NCBI GenBank assembly: GCA_030685065.1
Contig: JAUXQH010000136.1
Span: 1-64,000, forward strand
Direction of reading: 5' to 3'
Source of the DNA: Pseudomonadota bacterium
Lineage (GTDB): Bacteria; Myxococcota_A; UBA796; SXON01
DNA: 64,000 nucleotides
Shown: one piece after another, positions 26,702 through 35,740 of the stretch
How positions within the stretch are numbered: position 1 is the stretch's first letter
How the letters are laid out: every line of letters begins with the position of its first letter
Made by a program: the position numbers and the translations under genes
Notes under the pieces: model-generated
Database searches by the model: none
What the model was told of the DNA's origin: nothing
What the model saw: the letters and a program-made list of their open reading frames with translations, nothing else

Positions 26702-28606
26702 ATGGCCGGCCCCACGTCTACGTCCCGCCCCCTCGACCCCCGGCTCGTCGACGCCGTGCTCACCGCGCTGGTGGCGGTGCTTGCGGTCGCGGTGGTGGGC
26801 GCGGGCGTCTGGGCCGAGCCCGGCCGCGGCTTGTTCGGGGACTGGGAGCACCCGGACATGCTCTCGAACCATTGGGTCTACGCGTGGGTGGCCGAGCGCC
26901 TCGCCGACGGAGGCTCCCTCCTCCAGAACGACGCCTACTACGTGCCCGTGGGAGACGCCCCGTTCCTCGCCGGGAACGCGTCGGGCGCCCTGCTCTCGGC
27001 GCCCTTCGCGTGGGCGTTCGGGTCGCCGCTCGGCATCAACCTCTACCTGTTTCTCGTGCTCTTCCTGAACGTCGTCGCGGGCACCGCCCTCGCCCGCGCC
27101 GCCGGGGCCAGCCGCCGCGCGGCCCTCGTCGGTGGGGTGGGCTTCGGCCTCTGCCCCTTCGTCCTCACCGAGCTGTCGGCCGCGCGCCTCGCGCAGGTGC
27201 CGGTGTGGGAGATGGCCGCGGGCCTGGCCCTCTGGATCGGCGCGCTGGAGCGCGGATCCTGGCGGCGGGCGCTCGGCGCGGGCGCGCTGATCGGGCTCGC
27301 GGGCGTGGAGTACTTCTACTACGGGCTGTTCGCCGGCTACGCAGCGGGCCTCCTCACCCTGTTCGCCCCCCGTCGACGCGCCCTCCAACACCTCCGCGTG
27401 GTGGCCGCGGGCGCGGGGGCCGCCATCGTGACCGTCGGGCCGCTGTTGTTCCTGTTCGTGCGCGGCTGGAACGAGGTCGTCGGCGCCTCCGAGGCCGCCG
27501 AGAGCTTCCCGCACCCCTTCTCGCTCCAGGCCTCGTTGCCGTGGAGCTGGCCCGTGTGGTCGGACGTGCCGACGATGGTGCCGGCCTATGTCTCCTGGGT
27601 GCTCCTCGCCCTCGGCCTGTCGGAGCTGTGGCGCCGTCGCGACCGCGCGGGAAGCCCCGAAGCCGATCCCCATGCGTGGACCGTCCCCGCCTTCCTCGCC
27701 ACCGCGGCGCTCGGCTGGGCGCTCTCGCTCGGGCCCTACCTGGTCACGCTCCACGGCCCCGCCGAGCAGAGCCACCTCCCCTACCAGTGGATCTACGGCC
27801 TGCACCCGGCGCTCCAGCGCTTCTGGTGGCCGTACCGGCACGCCGTGCTCGTGTCGCTGGCGGTGGCCGTGCTCGCCGCGCGTGCCCTCGGGCGCTTGCT
27901 CGATCGCCTCCCGCCCCGCGCCGCCCTCGTCACGCTCGGCATCGTCCTGCTCGCGGTGCCGCTGGAGCTCCGCGCGCGCGGCGCCCCCGTGCTCGCGGCG
28001 ACCTCGCGCATCGCCGATCCGCTCCCCGCCGGCGTCAGCGCGATGCGGGCCCTGCCCGACGGCATCGTCGTCGACCTTCCGATCGCGCCCGAGCTCCGGA
28101 TCGGCCAGCAGCACCTGACGCTCCAGGCGATGCACGGGCACAGGCTCCTCGACGGCCACGCCATGTGGGTCGACCGCGTGCGGCCCGCCTCGTGGGACAC
28201 CTACGTCGCGGCGTCCTCGTTCCTGACCGAGCTCGCCCGGTTCGAGCGCGGGGCGCCGATCGAGGCCGATCCGGCGCGCATCGACCGTTTCGTCTACGAC
28301 GTGGGCGACATCGCGCGGCTCGAGGGCGAGGGCATCCGTTGGATCGTCGTGTGGGACGAGATGTTCGCTCGCGACATCGACGTGTTGCCCGGGCATCTAC
28401 GGACCCTGCTCGGCGCCTTGTTCGGAACCCCCACCATCGACGAGGGCCCGCTCACGGTCTACGATCTGTCCGCCCATCGCGAAGACGGCGACCTCCTCGC
28501 GCCCGACTGGGACTGGCCGAAGGGCGTCTCCACCGGGGACGGCTCGAGCCGCATGACCGACGCGTTGCCGGCCTCGATCCTGGTCGAACACGGAATCAAG
28601 CGATGA
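26702..28606 (+). CDS. large multi-helix membrane protein, GT-C-like, member 1
   Basis: A 634-residue integral membrane protein with about 10-12 helices in the first ~440 residues and a soluble C-terminal domain. After the first helix comes a long loop beginning DWEHPDMLSNHWVYAWVAERL, where GT-C glycosyltransferases carry catalytic acidic residues. Later landmarks shared with three other proteins in this window are FWWPYRHAVLVSLAVAVL and a final domain with an RWIVVWDEMF-type strand. By topology it resembles the lipid-linked-sugar GT-C enzymes (PMT/ArnT-like), but no signature proves sugar transfer. Stop and the next start overlap (ATGA), so the two paralogues are co-translated. Confidence 0.75.
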   Translation: MAGPTSTSRPLDPRLVDAVLTALVAVLAVAVVGAGVWAEPGRGLFGDWEHPDMLSNHWVYAWVAERLADGGSLLQNDAYYVPVGDAPFLAGNASGALLSAPFAWAFGSPLGINLYLFLVLFLNVVAGTALARAAGASRRAALVGGVGFGLCPFVLTELSAARLAQVPVWEMAAGLALWIGALERGSWRRALGAGALIGLAGVEYFYYGLFAGYAAGLLTLFAPRRRALQHLRVVAAGAGAAIVTVGPLLFLFVRGWNEVVGASEAAESFPHPFSLQASLPWSWPVWSDVPTMVPAYVSWVLLALGLSELWRRRDRAGSPEADPHAWTVPAFLATAALGWALSLGPYLVTLHGPAEQSHLPYQWIYGLHPALQRFWWPYRHAVLVSLAVAVLAARALGRLLDRLPPRAALVTLGIVLLAVPLELRARGAPVLAATSRIADPLPAGVSAMRALPDGIVVDLPIAPELRIGQQHLTLQAMHGHRLLDGHAMWVDRVRPASWDTYVAASSFLTELARFERGAPIEADPARIDRFVYDVGDIARLEGEGIRWIVVWDEMFARDIDVLPGHLRTLLGALFGTPTIDEGPLTVYDLSAHREDGDLLAPDWDWPKGVSTGDGSSRMTDALPASILVEHGIKR

Positions 28607-30351
28607 GGTCCCGGTCGCACGTCGGCCCGCTGCTGCTCTTCGCGGCGGTGGCCGTGCTGGTCACATGGCCCGCGGTGCTCCACCTCGGCACGGCGATCCC
28701 CGGCTCGGCCACGTCCGACGCGTACGACCACTACTGGGGCTACTGGTGGTGGCGGGCCATGCTGGCCGACGGACAATTGCCGCTCCGCACCGCGATCTCC
28801 CACTGGCCGGACGGCGGGCTCCTCTGGTTCGTGGACCCCATCGGCGCGGCCTTGTCCCTCCCCTTCCAGGTCCTGGGAGGGCCCGCGGTCGGGTACACGT
28901 GCGCGATCCTCCTCCAGCTCTGGGGCGGCATGGCGGCGGCGTACGCCCTGGCCTGGTCGGAGCTGCGCGGCCGGGGCGTCACCTCCCACGACCTCCGCGG
29001 CGCCGCCATCCTCGCCGCGATCATCTACGGCGCGAGCCCCTACGCGGTGTCCCTGCTCTACAGCGGGACCATCGAGTACCTCTCGCTCGCGCCGCTCCCG
29101 CTGTTCTGGCTCTTCGTGCGGCGCTCCTTAGCGGATGGCCACCGCCTCGACGCCCTGCTCGCGGCCGGGTGCTGGGCGTGGGCCACCCTCGGAAACTTCT
29201 ACTACGCCGCGTTCTGCGGGCTCCTCTTCGGCGTCGCGCTCTTGACCGAGCATCAACGAGCTCCCGACGAGCGCCTGCCCCTCACCGCCCTCCTCGAGCG
29301 GGCGGCTACCGTGCTCCTGGCGTTCGGCGCGCTCGCGGCGCCGCTCCTGGCGGTGGCGGGCTGGACCCTCGGCTCACCCGACGCCGTCGTCGCGTCCGCA
29401 ACGGCGCCCGGCTGGAGCTACCGGAGCCTGCCCGCGACCGATCTCGCCACCTTCGTGCGCGCCGGGGACTACTACTTCCCCGACAACCGGAAGATGGGCA
29501 ACAACGGCATCATCCACGTGAACTACCTCGGGTGGGTCGCGATGGTCTTCGCCGGGCTGGGGGCGTGGCGCTGGCGCCCGCTCCGCCTGCCGTTGGTGCT
29601 CGTGCTCGTGCTCGCGCTGGGCCCCACCCTCGTGGTGAACCAGGTGCCGATCCGCATTTTCGGGATGCAGCTCCCCCTGCCGGACACGCTCCTGTACCTG
29701 CCCGGCTCCCCCTTCCGCTTCGTCCATCATCCGTACCGACTCGTCGTCTTGCCGATGTTGCTCGGCGCGATCGCGGCCGCCCACGCGGTGCGTCGCCACC
29801 CACGGCTCGCCATCGGGCTCGCGGGCGCGGTGCTCGTGGAGACCCTCGGGTTCTCTCCCGCGGTGTGGCCATTGCCGATGGCGGACGTCACGGCGCCCGC
29901 CGTCTATCGCACCCTCCATGACGACGTCGAGGTCGCCGGCATCTGGGACTTCCCGCCCGACTACCACGCGGCCAACCGGCGCTACCAGGCCCTCGCGGTC
30001 GTGCACGGCAAGCGGATTCCGTACGGGGTGAACCAGTTTCTTCCGACCAAATTCGGAAAGAACCACCTCGTCCGCAAGCTGATGCACTGCCTGCGCAAGC
30101 CCGCGCTCGCGACGATCGCGCGCGAGGGTGGCCGCCCCCTCGACGCGTTCCTCCAGCGCCCCGACGAGAGCAAGGTCGCCGCGGGCCGCGCCTCGCTCCT
30201 CGGGTGGGGCTACGACGTGATCGCCGTCCACACGGACCTCCTGCAGCCCAACGAGGCCGGCTGTGTCGATCGGGCCCTGGGCGGGAGCAACCGGAGGGAC
30301 GGCGCCGTCACGATCTACAGGTTGGCGGCCGAGGTCACGCGGGGCCGGTAA
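28603..30351 (+). CDS. large multi-helix membrane protein, GT-C-like, member 2
   Basis: A 582-residue relative of the preceding protein. The first helix is followed by TSDAYDHYWGYWWWRAMLADG, comparable to the first loop of its neighbour, then about 10 helices, a luminal stretch YYFPDNRKMGNNGIIHVNYLG, the helix start FRFVHHPYRLVVLPML and a soluble tail of ~130 residues (from VEVAGIWDFPPDYH). The ATG at 28603 overlaps the previous stop; the frame is open far upstream, but that region is the out-of-frame shadow of member 1. It probably acts with member 1 in the inner membrane, for instance in transferring lipid-linked sugars; this is inferred from topology only. Confidence 0.75.
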   Translation: MRSRSHVGPLLLFAAVAVLVTWPAVLHLGTAIPGSATSDAYDHYWGYWWWRAMLADGQLPLRTAISHWPDGGLLWFVDPIGAALSLPFQVLGGPAVGYTCAILLQLWGGMAAAYALAWSELRGRGVTSHDLRGAAILAAIIYGASPYAVSLLYSGTIEYLSLAPLPLFWLFVRRSLADGHRLDALLAAGCWAWATLGNFYYAAFCGLLFGVALLTEHQRAPDERLPLTALLERAATVLLAFGALAAPLLAVAGWTLGSPDAVVASATAPGWSYRSLPATDLATFVRAGDYYFPDNRKMGNNGIIHVNYLGWVAMVFAGLGAWRWRPLRLPLVLVLVLALGPTLVVNQVPIRIFGMQLPLPDTLLYLPGSPFRFVHHPYRLVVLPMLLGAIAAAHAVRRHPRLAIGLAGAVLVETLGFSPAVWPLPMADVTAPAVYRTLHDDVEVAGIWDFPPDYHAANRRYQALAVVHGKRIPYGVNQFLPTKFGKNHLVRKLMHCLRKPALATIAREGGRPLDAFLQRPDESKVAAGRASLLGWGYDVIAVHTDLLQPNEAGCVDRALGGSNRRDGAVTIYRLAAEVTRGR

Positions 30352-30371
30352 CGCCCGCCGGCGCCGCGTCC

Positions 30372-32156
30372 CTACTTCCCGACGCCGTCCTCACAGGGCG
30401 AACCGTCATCCCACGGCGCGTAGATCGCGGACGCCGCGTCCTCATAGACGGGCGCGCCGAGGAGCTCCGTGAGCGTGCGCCGGACCCAGCGCGCGCGCCC
30501 CTCCAGGCGTGTGCCGATTCGGGCGCCGCGGTCGCCGATGTCCACGTAGGCGCGCTTGTCGAGCAGCACCCACTTGTAGCCCATGTCGTCGAGGGCCTTG
30601 CGGTCGGCCTCCAGGTACAGCGGCGCGTCGTCGCCCTCGGCGGCCTGGTCGAGCAACATCTTCACGAAGGTGTTGTCGGTCTTGAACGCGACCTGCTCCT
30701 TCGGCGCGAACACCACGTTGTCCTCCACCATCCCGCCGAAGAGCGGACGACCGTGCTGGGTCTGGTAGTAGAGGTGGGACTGGGTGTGGGCGTAGGGCAG
30801 CTCGAGGACGGCGCCGTCCTCCGCCTCACCGAGGCAGCGATACGCGGCGGGGACGCCCGCCTCCCACGACGCCATCGGGCTGAGCTCGGACGCGCGGAGG
30901 CCGGCCACCCACCACACCCCGGTCACCACGGCGAGCGCCGGGGCGAGGCGGCCCGCCCGGTGCAAGGCGAACCCCAGCAGCACCGCCAACCCGATGTGTC
31001 CGAGCACCAGCGCGCGGGAAGGCCACCAGAGCCGCTGGAAGATCGACGACGCCTTCACCAGCAGCAGGTAGAGCACGTTCGGGACGCCGCCGATGGACGG
31101 TCCGGTCGCGATGACGAAGGAGACCGCGCAGAGGACGAGCGCGGCGCGTCGGATCCGCGACGGCGCCGCCAACGCGCCCAGCACGAAGAAGATCACCTGC
31201 ACGGCGAAGACGTTGGTCTCCTCCCGCAGGAACGCCATGCCCCCGTCGTTCTTGATCGCGATGAAGCCCGAGCCGAGCGAGGAGGGATCGAACACGTAGA
31301 GCCCGATGTTCACGCCCTCGGACGTGGTGGGCGCCCACGACGTCAGGGTCCACTGGCTCACGTCCAACAGTCCCGGAACCGCGTCCGCCGCGAGCATCGG
31401 CAGGACGAACGGCCCCACCAGCACGAGCGCGACGATCCCCGCGACGGCGTGACGGCTGAAGGCCCGCTTCCGGTCCCGCGCGCTCGCCACCCGTAGCAGC
31501 CCGATCAGCGCGGCCGCCATCCCCGCGAAGAGGGCGTTGTACCAGTAGGTCAGCCCCGCGAGGGCGAGCCAGAGCCCCGCGCGGGCGGGGAGCCATGCCC
31601 GACGGTCCTTGTCGAGCGAGAGGTAGTCCGCGAAAAAGAGCAGGACGAACCCGAGGAGCGCCTGGGTGGGCCGGCCGTCGCGCAGCTCGTGGAGCACCCA
31701 CGGGTTGAACGCGAAGAACACCGCGGCGAGCGCGGCGGGCTCGGCCTTGGTGCCGAGACGGAGCAGCAGGGCGCGCATCGCGAGCAGGTTCGTGGCCACG
31801 ATCGCGAGGACGAACAGGTTGTAGCCCGCGACGGGGCCCAGGAGCCAACGAATGGGCCAGGCGAGCAGCCCGTCCAGCACGTTTCCACCCGTGTGAAGGT
31901 AGATGTCCTTCCCCCACGGGTAGAAGAACAGGTTCGAGTGGCCCAGGCTCTCGAGAGCGCCGATCTGGCGCCCGACGAACCAGTAGAACCACTGTGTCCC
32001 CCACGCGTCCACGTATTCGCGGCCGAGGAAGCGGGTGGTTCCCTCCCACATGCCCTTTCCGAACACCACGCCGGTGAACACGACCGCGAGGGCGACGGGC
32101 AGCCACGCTCGAAGCCGCGCGTGCAGGGGGGGCGGTGCGCGGCTCGAGCGTTCCAT
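30372..32156 (-). CDS. large multi-helix membrane protein, GT-C-like, member 3
   Basis: A 594-residue membrane protein of the same type, convergent with member 2 (20 bases between stops). The first periplasmic loop has YVDAWGTQWFYWFVGRQIG and then FFYPWGKDIYLHTGGNVLDG. A later loop has LHELRDGRPTQALLG, and LAGLTYWYNALFAG is a helix. Each of these three has a near-identical counterpart in the protein at 48966 (FFFPWGKDLLTHTGGN, LNELAHGRPTQALLA, LAGWIYWYAASFG), so these two are close paralogues, with members 1 and 2 more distant. The soluble C-terminal ~130 residues include DDMGYKWVLLDKRAY. The gene starts 50 bases left of a 15-bp tandem repeat array. Confidence 0.78.
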   Translation of the reverse strand: MERSSRAPPPLHARLRAWLPVALAVVFTGVVFGKGMWEGTTRFLGREYVDAWGTQWFYWFVGRQIGALESLGHSNLFFYPWGKDIYLHTGGNVLDGLLAWPIRWLLGPVAGYNLFVLAIVATNLLAMRALLLRLGTKAEPAALAAVFFAFNPWVLHELRDGRPTQALLGFVLLFFADYLSLDKDRRAWLPARAGLWLALAGLTYWYNALFAGMAAALIGLLRVASARDRKRAFSRHAVAGIVALVLVGPFVLPMLAADAVPGLLDVSQWTLTSWAPTTSEGVNIGLYVFDPSSLGSGFIAIKNDGGMAFLREETNVFAVQVIFFVLGALAAPSRIRRAALVLCAVSFVIATGPSIGGVPNVLYLLLVKASSIFQRLWWPSRALVLGHIGLAVLLGFALHRAGRLAPALAVVTGVWWVAGLRASELSPMASWEAGVPAAYRCLGEAEDGAVLELPYAHTQSHLYYQTQHGRPLFGGMVEDNVVFAPKEQVAFKTDNTFVKMLLDQAAEGDDAPLYLEADRKALDDMGYKWVLLDKRAYVDIGDRGARIGTRLEGRARWVRRTLTELLGAPVYEDAASAIYAPWDDGSPCEDGVGK

Positions 32157-32205
32157 CCCGCGCCTGCTATCGCCCTTCGGCAGAGCCTGCTGTCGTCAGG
32201 CGGCG

Positions 32206-32266
32206 CTCGATCGACACGCCTCTCGATCGACACGGTCTCGATCGACACTGTCTCGATCGACACTGC
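32206..32266. repeat. 15-bp tandem repeat array in a divergent promoter region
   Basis: Four copies of a 15-bp unit (consensus CTCGATCGACACNGT) lie end to end at 32206-32219 (one base short plus a spacer), 32222-32236, 32237-32251 and 32252-32266. Each contains the palindrome TCGATCGA. The array fills the space between the divergent starts of the membrane protein (32156) and the Hsp70-like gene (32307), so it may bind a regulator. Confidence 0.85.
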
Positions 32267-32306
32267 GCGTGCCCCACCCCGCGGGGTCGGTTAGACGCGC
32301 GGCCCC

Positions 32307-33566
32307 ATGCCCGCTTCGTGCGCCATCGACTTCGGCACCTCCAACACCACGGTCGCCCTCTGCCAGAACGGCGAGGTGCGCCAGCTCGCCATCGACCCCG
32401 CGTCGCCCGAGCCCGAGCGCATGCCGACGCTGCTCTACTTCCCGCCCGAGGGCCCCGCCGTGTACGGCGCCGGCGCGGTGGACGCCTGGCTCGCGGACGA
32501 GCGGAGCGGCCGCCTCATCCAGGCGATCAAGCGCTACCTCCCCTCCTCGGGGTTCGAGGGCACGCTGGTCGGTGGCACGGTGATGGGCATCGAGGCGCTC
32601 ATCGGCGGCTTCCTCGGCGCCTGCAAGCGCCGCGTCGACGAGGCGGCGGGAGAGAACGTCACGCGCGTCATCCTGGGCCGCCCCGCGCAGTTCGGCACCA
32701 CGCCCGACCGTGACAAGCTCGCCCAGGGCCGTTTGTGGACGGCCGCGCGCCGCGCCGGCTTCCTGGAGATCGGCTTCCAGGTGGAGCCCGTCGCCGCCGC
32801 CCGTTCGTTCGAACGCTCGCTCGATCGCGACGTGCTGTGCCTCGTCGGTGACCTGGGCGGTGGCACGAGCGACTTCACCGTGATCCGCCTCGGCCCCGGC
32901 CGGATCGGCACCGATCGCAGCAAGGACGTGCTCGGCGTCGCCGGCATCGACATCGCCGGCAACGACTTCGACGCGCGGATCGTGTACAAGAAGGTGGCGC
33001 CCTACCTCGGCCTCTTCGCGAAGTACAAGCTCGAGGATCGTTGGGTCGAGGTGCCGACCACCCTGCACCACGCCGTCACGCGCTGGCACTCGCTCTGCCA
33101 CGCGAAGACCGACAAGAACCTCCGCCTCCTCGAGCGCATGCTCCGCTTCGGGGACGACAAGGCGGCCCTCGCGCGGCTCCAGGAGATGGTGGTCGACGAT
33201 CACGGCTTCCACCTGTTCCGCGCGGTCGAGTCCGCCAAGGTGGCGCTGTCCGAGCAGCTCGACACCACGCTCTCCTTCCACGCCGGCTCCATCGAGCTGG
33301 ACGCGCCCATGTCCCGCGACGAGCTCGACGCGGCGCTGGCCCTCGACATCCGCGAGCTCGAGAAGGTGCTCGACGGCCTGCTGGAGCGGCTCGCGCTCCG
33401 ACAGGACGACATCGACGTGGTGTTCCTCACGGGCGGCACTTCCCGCACGCTTCGCGTCCAGCGGATGTTCGACCAACGCTTCGCGGGGCGCGTCGTGAGT
33501 CGTGACGTGTTCACATCCATCGGGTATGGCCTCGGCATCGAGGCCGCCGAGCGGTACGCGGGGTAG
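32307..33566 (+). CDS. Hsp70-family protein, YegD type
   Basis: A 419-residue actin-fold ATPase related to DnaK but limited to the nucleotide-binding half, as in YegD. The phosphate-1 loop is AIDFGTSNTTVALCQNG at residue 6, LVGDLGGGTSDFTVIRL near 190 is phosphate-2, and VVFLTGGTSRTLRVQRMF near 372 the adenosine motif. No peptide-binding beta domain or DnaK-type C-terminus is present, so it is unlikely to be a classical chaperone. Substrates are unknown. Two GC hairpins follow in the 33567-33694 gap (CCCC-TCC-GGGG and GGCGCC-CG-GGCGCC near 33590-33630). Confidence 0.88.
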   Translation: MPASCAIDFGTSNTTVALCQNGEVRQLAIDPASPEPERMPTLLYFPPEGPAVYGAGAVDAWLADERSGRLIQAIKRYLPSSGFEGTLVGGTVMGIEALIGGFLGACKRRVDEAAGENVTRVILGRPAQFGTTPDRDKLAQGRLWTAARRAGFLEIGFQVEPVAAARSFERSLDRDVLCLVGDLGGGTSDFTVIRLGPGRIGTDRSKDVLGVAGIDIAGNDFDARIVYKKVAPYLGLFAKYKLEDRWVEVPTTLHHAVTRWHSLCHAKTDKNLRLLERMLRFGDDKAALARLQEMVVDDHGFHLFRAVESAKVALSEQLDTTLSFHAGSIELDAPMSRDELDAALALDIRELEKVLDGLLERLALRQDDIDVVFLTGGTSRTLRVQRMFDQRFAGRVVSRDVFTSIGYGLGIEAAERYAG

Positions 33567-33694
33567 TCCCCCGCCGTGAAGCCCCCCTCCGGGGACGCGA
33601 GCGCCCCCCCGTTCGGCGCCCGGCGCCCCAGGAGGCCACGCTTGCTCTTGACGCCCCCGGTGCCACCCTCTCGGGGCAACCGACGGGGGCTCCC

Positions 33695-33883
33695 GTGCTC
33701 GCTTCGTCCATCGCGGTGATCGTGCTCAGCCTCGCCTCGCTCGCCGTCGCGGTGGCGACGCTCATCTGGACCTGGCACATCGGTCAATTCGACCTCGACG
33801 TGGACCCCCAACTCGACACCGACGAGGCTCAGGGCGGCGCCCTGCCCTTCGGCAAGCCGGAACGGCCCGCATCGCGCCCGTGA
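33695..33883 (+). CDS. small single-pass membrane protein, CcoS-like
   Basis: A 62-residue protein: one N-terminal membrane helix (SIAVIVLSLASLAVAVATLIW) followed directly by HIGQFDLDVDPQLDTDEA and a polar tail. The sequence W-x-x-x-x-GQFD just after the helix resembles CcoS, the short cbb3 oxidase maturation factor (usually ~50-60 residues, GQFDDLE). No cco gene is in the window and the acidic region differs, so this is a suggestion only. GTG 33695 has GGGGG a few bases upstream. If real, it precedes glnA as a monocistronic gene. Confidence 0.45.
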   Translation: MLASSIAVIVLSLASLAVAVATLIWTWHIGQFDLDVDPQLDTDEAQGGALPFGKPERPASRP

Positions 33884-33927
33884 GCCCCGGCCACGACCAG
33901 CAACCCCATCTCGACCCGCACGAATAC

Positions 33928-33955
33928 TTGCCACCTCGACAGCAAGCCTAAAAAT
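33928..33955 (+). promoter_or_regulatory. possible glnA promoter
   Basis: TTGCCA (33928-33933) and TAAAAAT (33949-33955), separated by 15 bases, form the only sigma-70-like pair in the GC-rich glnA leader. A start point near 33962 would give a leader of about 70 bases. The spacer is shorter than ideal. Confidence 0.3.
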
Positions 33956-34030
33956 CTTCACGCGAAGGCTTTCGCTCCCTCGACAGGGGCCGGGCCACCT
34001 CGTAAAAGGGGCCCGTCTTCAGGAGCCCCG

Positions 34031-35470
34031 ATGTCCGAGTCCGTCCCCCTCCGCGATTTTCTCGAGATCCCCTACGACAAGCTCGAGGAGATGAACCTGG
34101 CCGCGAAGAAGGCCCGCACGGATCGCGTGCCGGCCGACAAGGTTCGCGAGGAGCGGATGCGCTACCTCACGGACGAGAAGCGGATCAAGGCCGTCACCGT
34201 GTGCTTCACCGACCTCGAGGGCCGGTTGCACATGCTCGACTACGACAAGAAGTTCTTGCTCAAGTCGGCCGACAACCTCACGTTCGACGGGTCGTCCATC
34301 CGTGGCTTCTCCGCCCAGCACGAGAGTGACTTGCGCCTCGAGGTCGATTGGGCCTCCTTCTATTGGCTCCCCTCCGATGTGTTCGGCCCCGGCAAGGTGT
34401 TGGTGTTCGGCGAGGTGCTGGGTCGTGACGGCACGCCCTACGCCGCTGACATGCGCGCCCAGCTCCGCCGTTACACCGATGGCATGTTCGCCAAGGACGG
34501 CACGGTGTGTCACGCCGCGAACGAGGTCGAAGGCTTCCTCTTCAAGGGGAAGGACGCCGAGCGCCGCTACCACGAGACCGGCAAGTTCGAGTTCCTCTCG
34601 ACCGGGGGCTACTACCACTCCCTCCCCGGGGACCCCCTGCGCAGGTTCATCGACGCGGCGGCCGAGGTGCAGCGCGCGATGGGCTTCCAGAACGAGAAGG
34701 ACCACCCCGAGGTGGCGCCCTCCCAGTTCGAGATGAACTACACCTACACGGACGCGCTCATCGCCGCCGACCAGATCCAGATCTACAAGCTGCTCTGTCG
34801 CCAGGTGGCGGCGCAGCACGATTGCACGGCCAGCTTCCTCCCCAAGCCGGTCGCGGGGATCAACGGCAGCGGCATGCACACCAACATGTCGATCTCGCGC
34901 GGCGGCAAGAACCTGTTCTGGGACAAGTCGGGCAAGGACAACCTCTCGGCGCTGGGTTGGGACTTCGTCGATCGCATCCTCACCAGCGCGAACGACCTGT
35001 GTCTCGTCCTCAACCCGAGCGTCAATTCGTATCGCCGCTTGGATCCGCACTTCGAGGCGCCCAACCAGATCAAGGCCTCTGCCAACAACCGGGGCGCCAT
35101 GGTGCGCATTCCGTTCGGCAACGAGCGGAGCACCCGCGTCGAGGTGCGCTCCGTCGCGCCCGACACCAACCCGTACATGGTCATCTACACCCTGCTTCGT
35201 ACCGGCCTCGAGGGGCCCGTCGGGAAGGGGGACGACAGCCGCCGCGAGCGGACCCGCTTCCTCCCGAGCAGCATCCAGGACGCGCTCCGGGTCTTCAAGG
35301 CGAGCCGGTACATGTCCGACCTGCTCGGAGAGAACGCGGCCGAGCGCTACGCCGAGCTCAAGTTGGCACAGGCGGAGCGCTGCCCCAAGGCCCTGGGCTC
35401 CTTGGTGAAGCCCGCCGAGGTGCAGTTCCACCACGAGGTCACCAACCAGTACCTCTGGAGCCAGTTCTAA
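34031..35470 (+). CDS. glnA: glutamine synthetase, type I-like
   Basis: A 479-residue glutamine synthetase, which makes glutamine from glutamate, ammonia and ATP. The beta-grasp N-domain runs to ~115, with NLTFDGSSIRGF carrying the Asp latch region. The catalytic domain shows NEVEGFLF for metal-binding Glu, EVAPSQFEMNY near 234, GINGSGMHTNMSIS near 277, and NPSVNSYRRLDP with EAPNQIKASANNRGAM and RVEVRSVAPDTNPY. The adenylylation loop of classical GSI-beta (NLYDLPPEE) is absent and the C-terminus (HHEVTNQYLWSQF) differs, so control by GlnE-type adenylylation is unlikely. ATG 34031 has AGGAG five bases upstream. A strong hairpin follows. Confidence 0.92.
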   Translation: MSESVPLRDFLEIPYDKLEEMNLAAKKARTDRVPADKVREERMRYLTDEKRIKAVTVCFTDLEGRLHMLDYDKKFLLKSADNLTFDGSSIRGFSAQHESDLRLEVDWASFYWLPSDVFGPGKVLVFGEVLGRDGTPYAADMRAQLRRYTDGMFAKDGTVCHAANEVEGFLFKGKDAERRYHETGKFEFLSTGGYYHSLPGDPLRRFIDAAAEVQRAMGFQNEKDHPEVAPSQFEMNYTYTDALIAADQIQIYKLLCRQVAAQHDCTASFLPKPVAGINGSGMHTNMSISRGGKNLFWDKSGKDNLSALGWDFVDRILTSANDLCLVLNPSVNSYRRLDPHFEAPNQIKASANNRGAMVRIPFGNERSTRVEVRSVAPDTNPYMVIYTLLRTGLEGPVGKGDDSRRERTRFLPSSIQDALRVFKASRYMSDLLGENAAERYAELKLAQAERCPKALGSLVKPAEVQFHHEVTNQYLWSQF

Positions 35471-35482
35471 CCAACGTCAGCG

Positions 35483-35520
35483 GGCGGTAGGGGGCGGGTC
35501 AGTGTACGTCCCCTACCGCC
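35483..35520. terminator. strong hairpin between glnA and the small secreted protein
   Basis: GGCGGTAGGGG (35483-35493) is perfectly complementary to CCCCTACCGCC (35510-35520), an 11-bp stem with a 16-base loop, 13 bases after the glnA stop. The right arm lies inside the last codons of the minus-strand small ORF, whose stop codon is in the loop, so it can serve both directions. Confidence 0.65.
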
Positions 35521-35684
35521 GGCATGGCCACCGGCCGCGGCGCATCGGGAGGGCTGGCCGCGGGCGCCGGCCAGGTGCGCACCAGCCCCCAGACAGACGG
35601 GATGCGGACACGCGCGGTGTTGGCCGCGCCGAGCGACGCGAGGACGAGCGCCACGGCCGCGAGGGGGAGGAGGATGCGCCGCAT
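35499..35684 (-). CDS. small secreted protein downstream of cytochrome c
   Basis: A 61-residue protein with a good signal peptide (MRRILLPLAAVALVLASLGAANTA), leaving a mature peptide of about 37 residues rich in Pro, Val and Ala (VRIPSVWGLVRTWPAPAAS and onward), without Cys. GGAG five bases before the ATG and the position 57 bases after the diheme cytochrome c gene on the same strand argue that it is real and co-transcribed. I do not recognise a family. Confidence 0.55.
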   Translation of the reverse strand: MRRILLPLAAVALVLASLGAANTARVRIPSVWGLVRTWPAPAASPPDAPRPVAMPAVGDVH

Positions 35685-35740
35685 GGAGACTCCGCGATGG
35701 AGGCCTCATCGGCCAGAACCGCCCGGCCTTGAGGGTCCGA

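Noticed and set aside
26872..28602. Long in-frame extension upstream of the second GT-C-like protein (1159 codons in total)
   Set aside because: It is the +1 shadow of member 1; the extension is rich in Arg/Pro and has no membrane helices, and the ATGA overlap at 28603 gives a natural start.
32206..32266. CRISPR array or transposon end
   Set aside because: Units are 15 bp and directly abut, with no spacers and no flanking transposase or target duplication.
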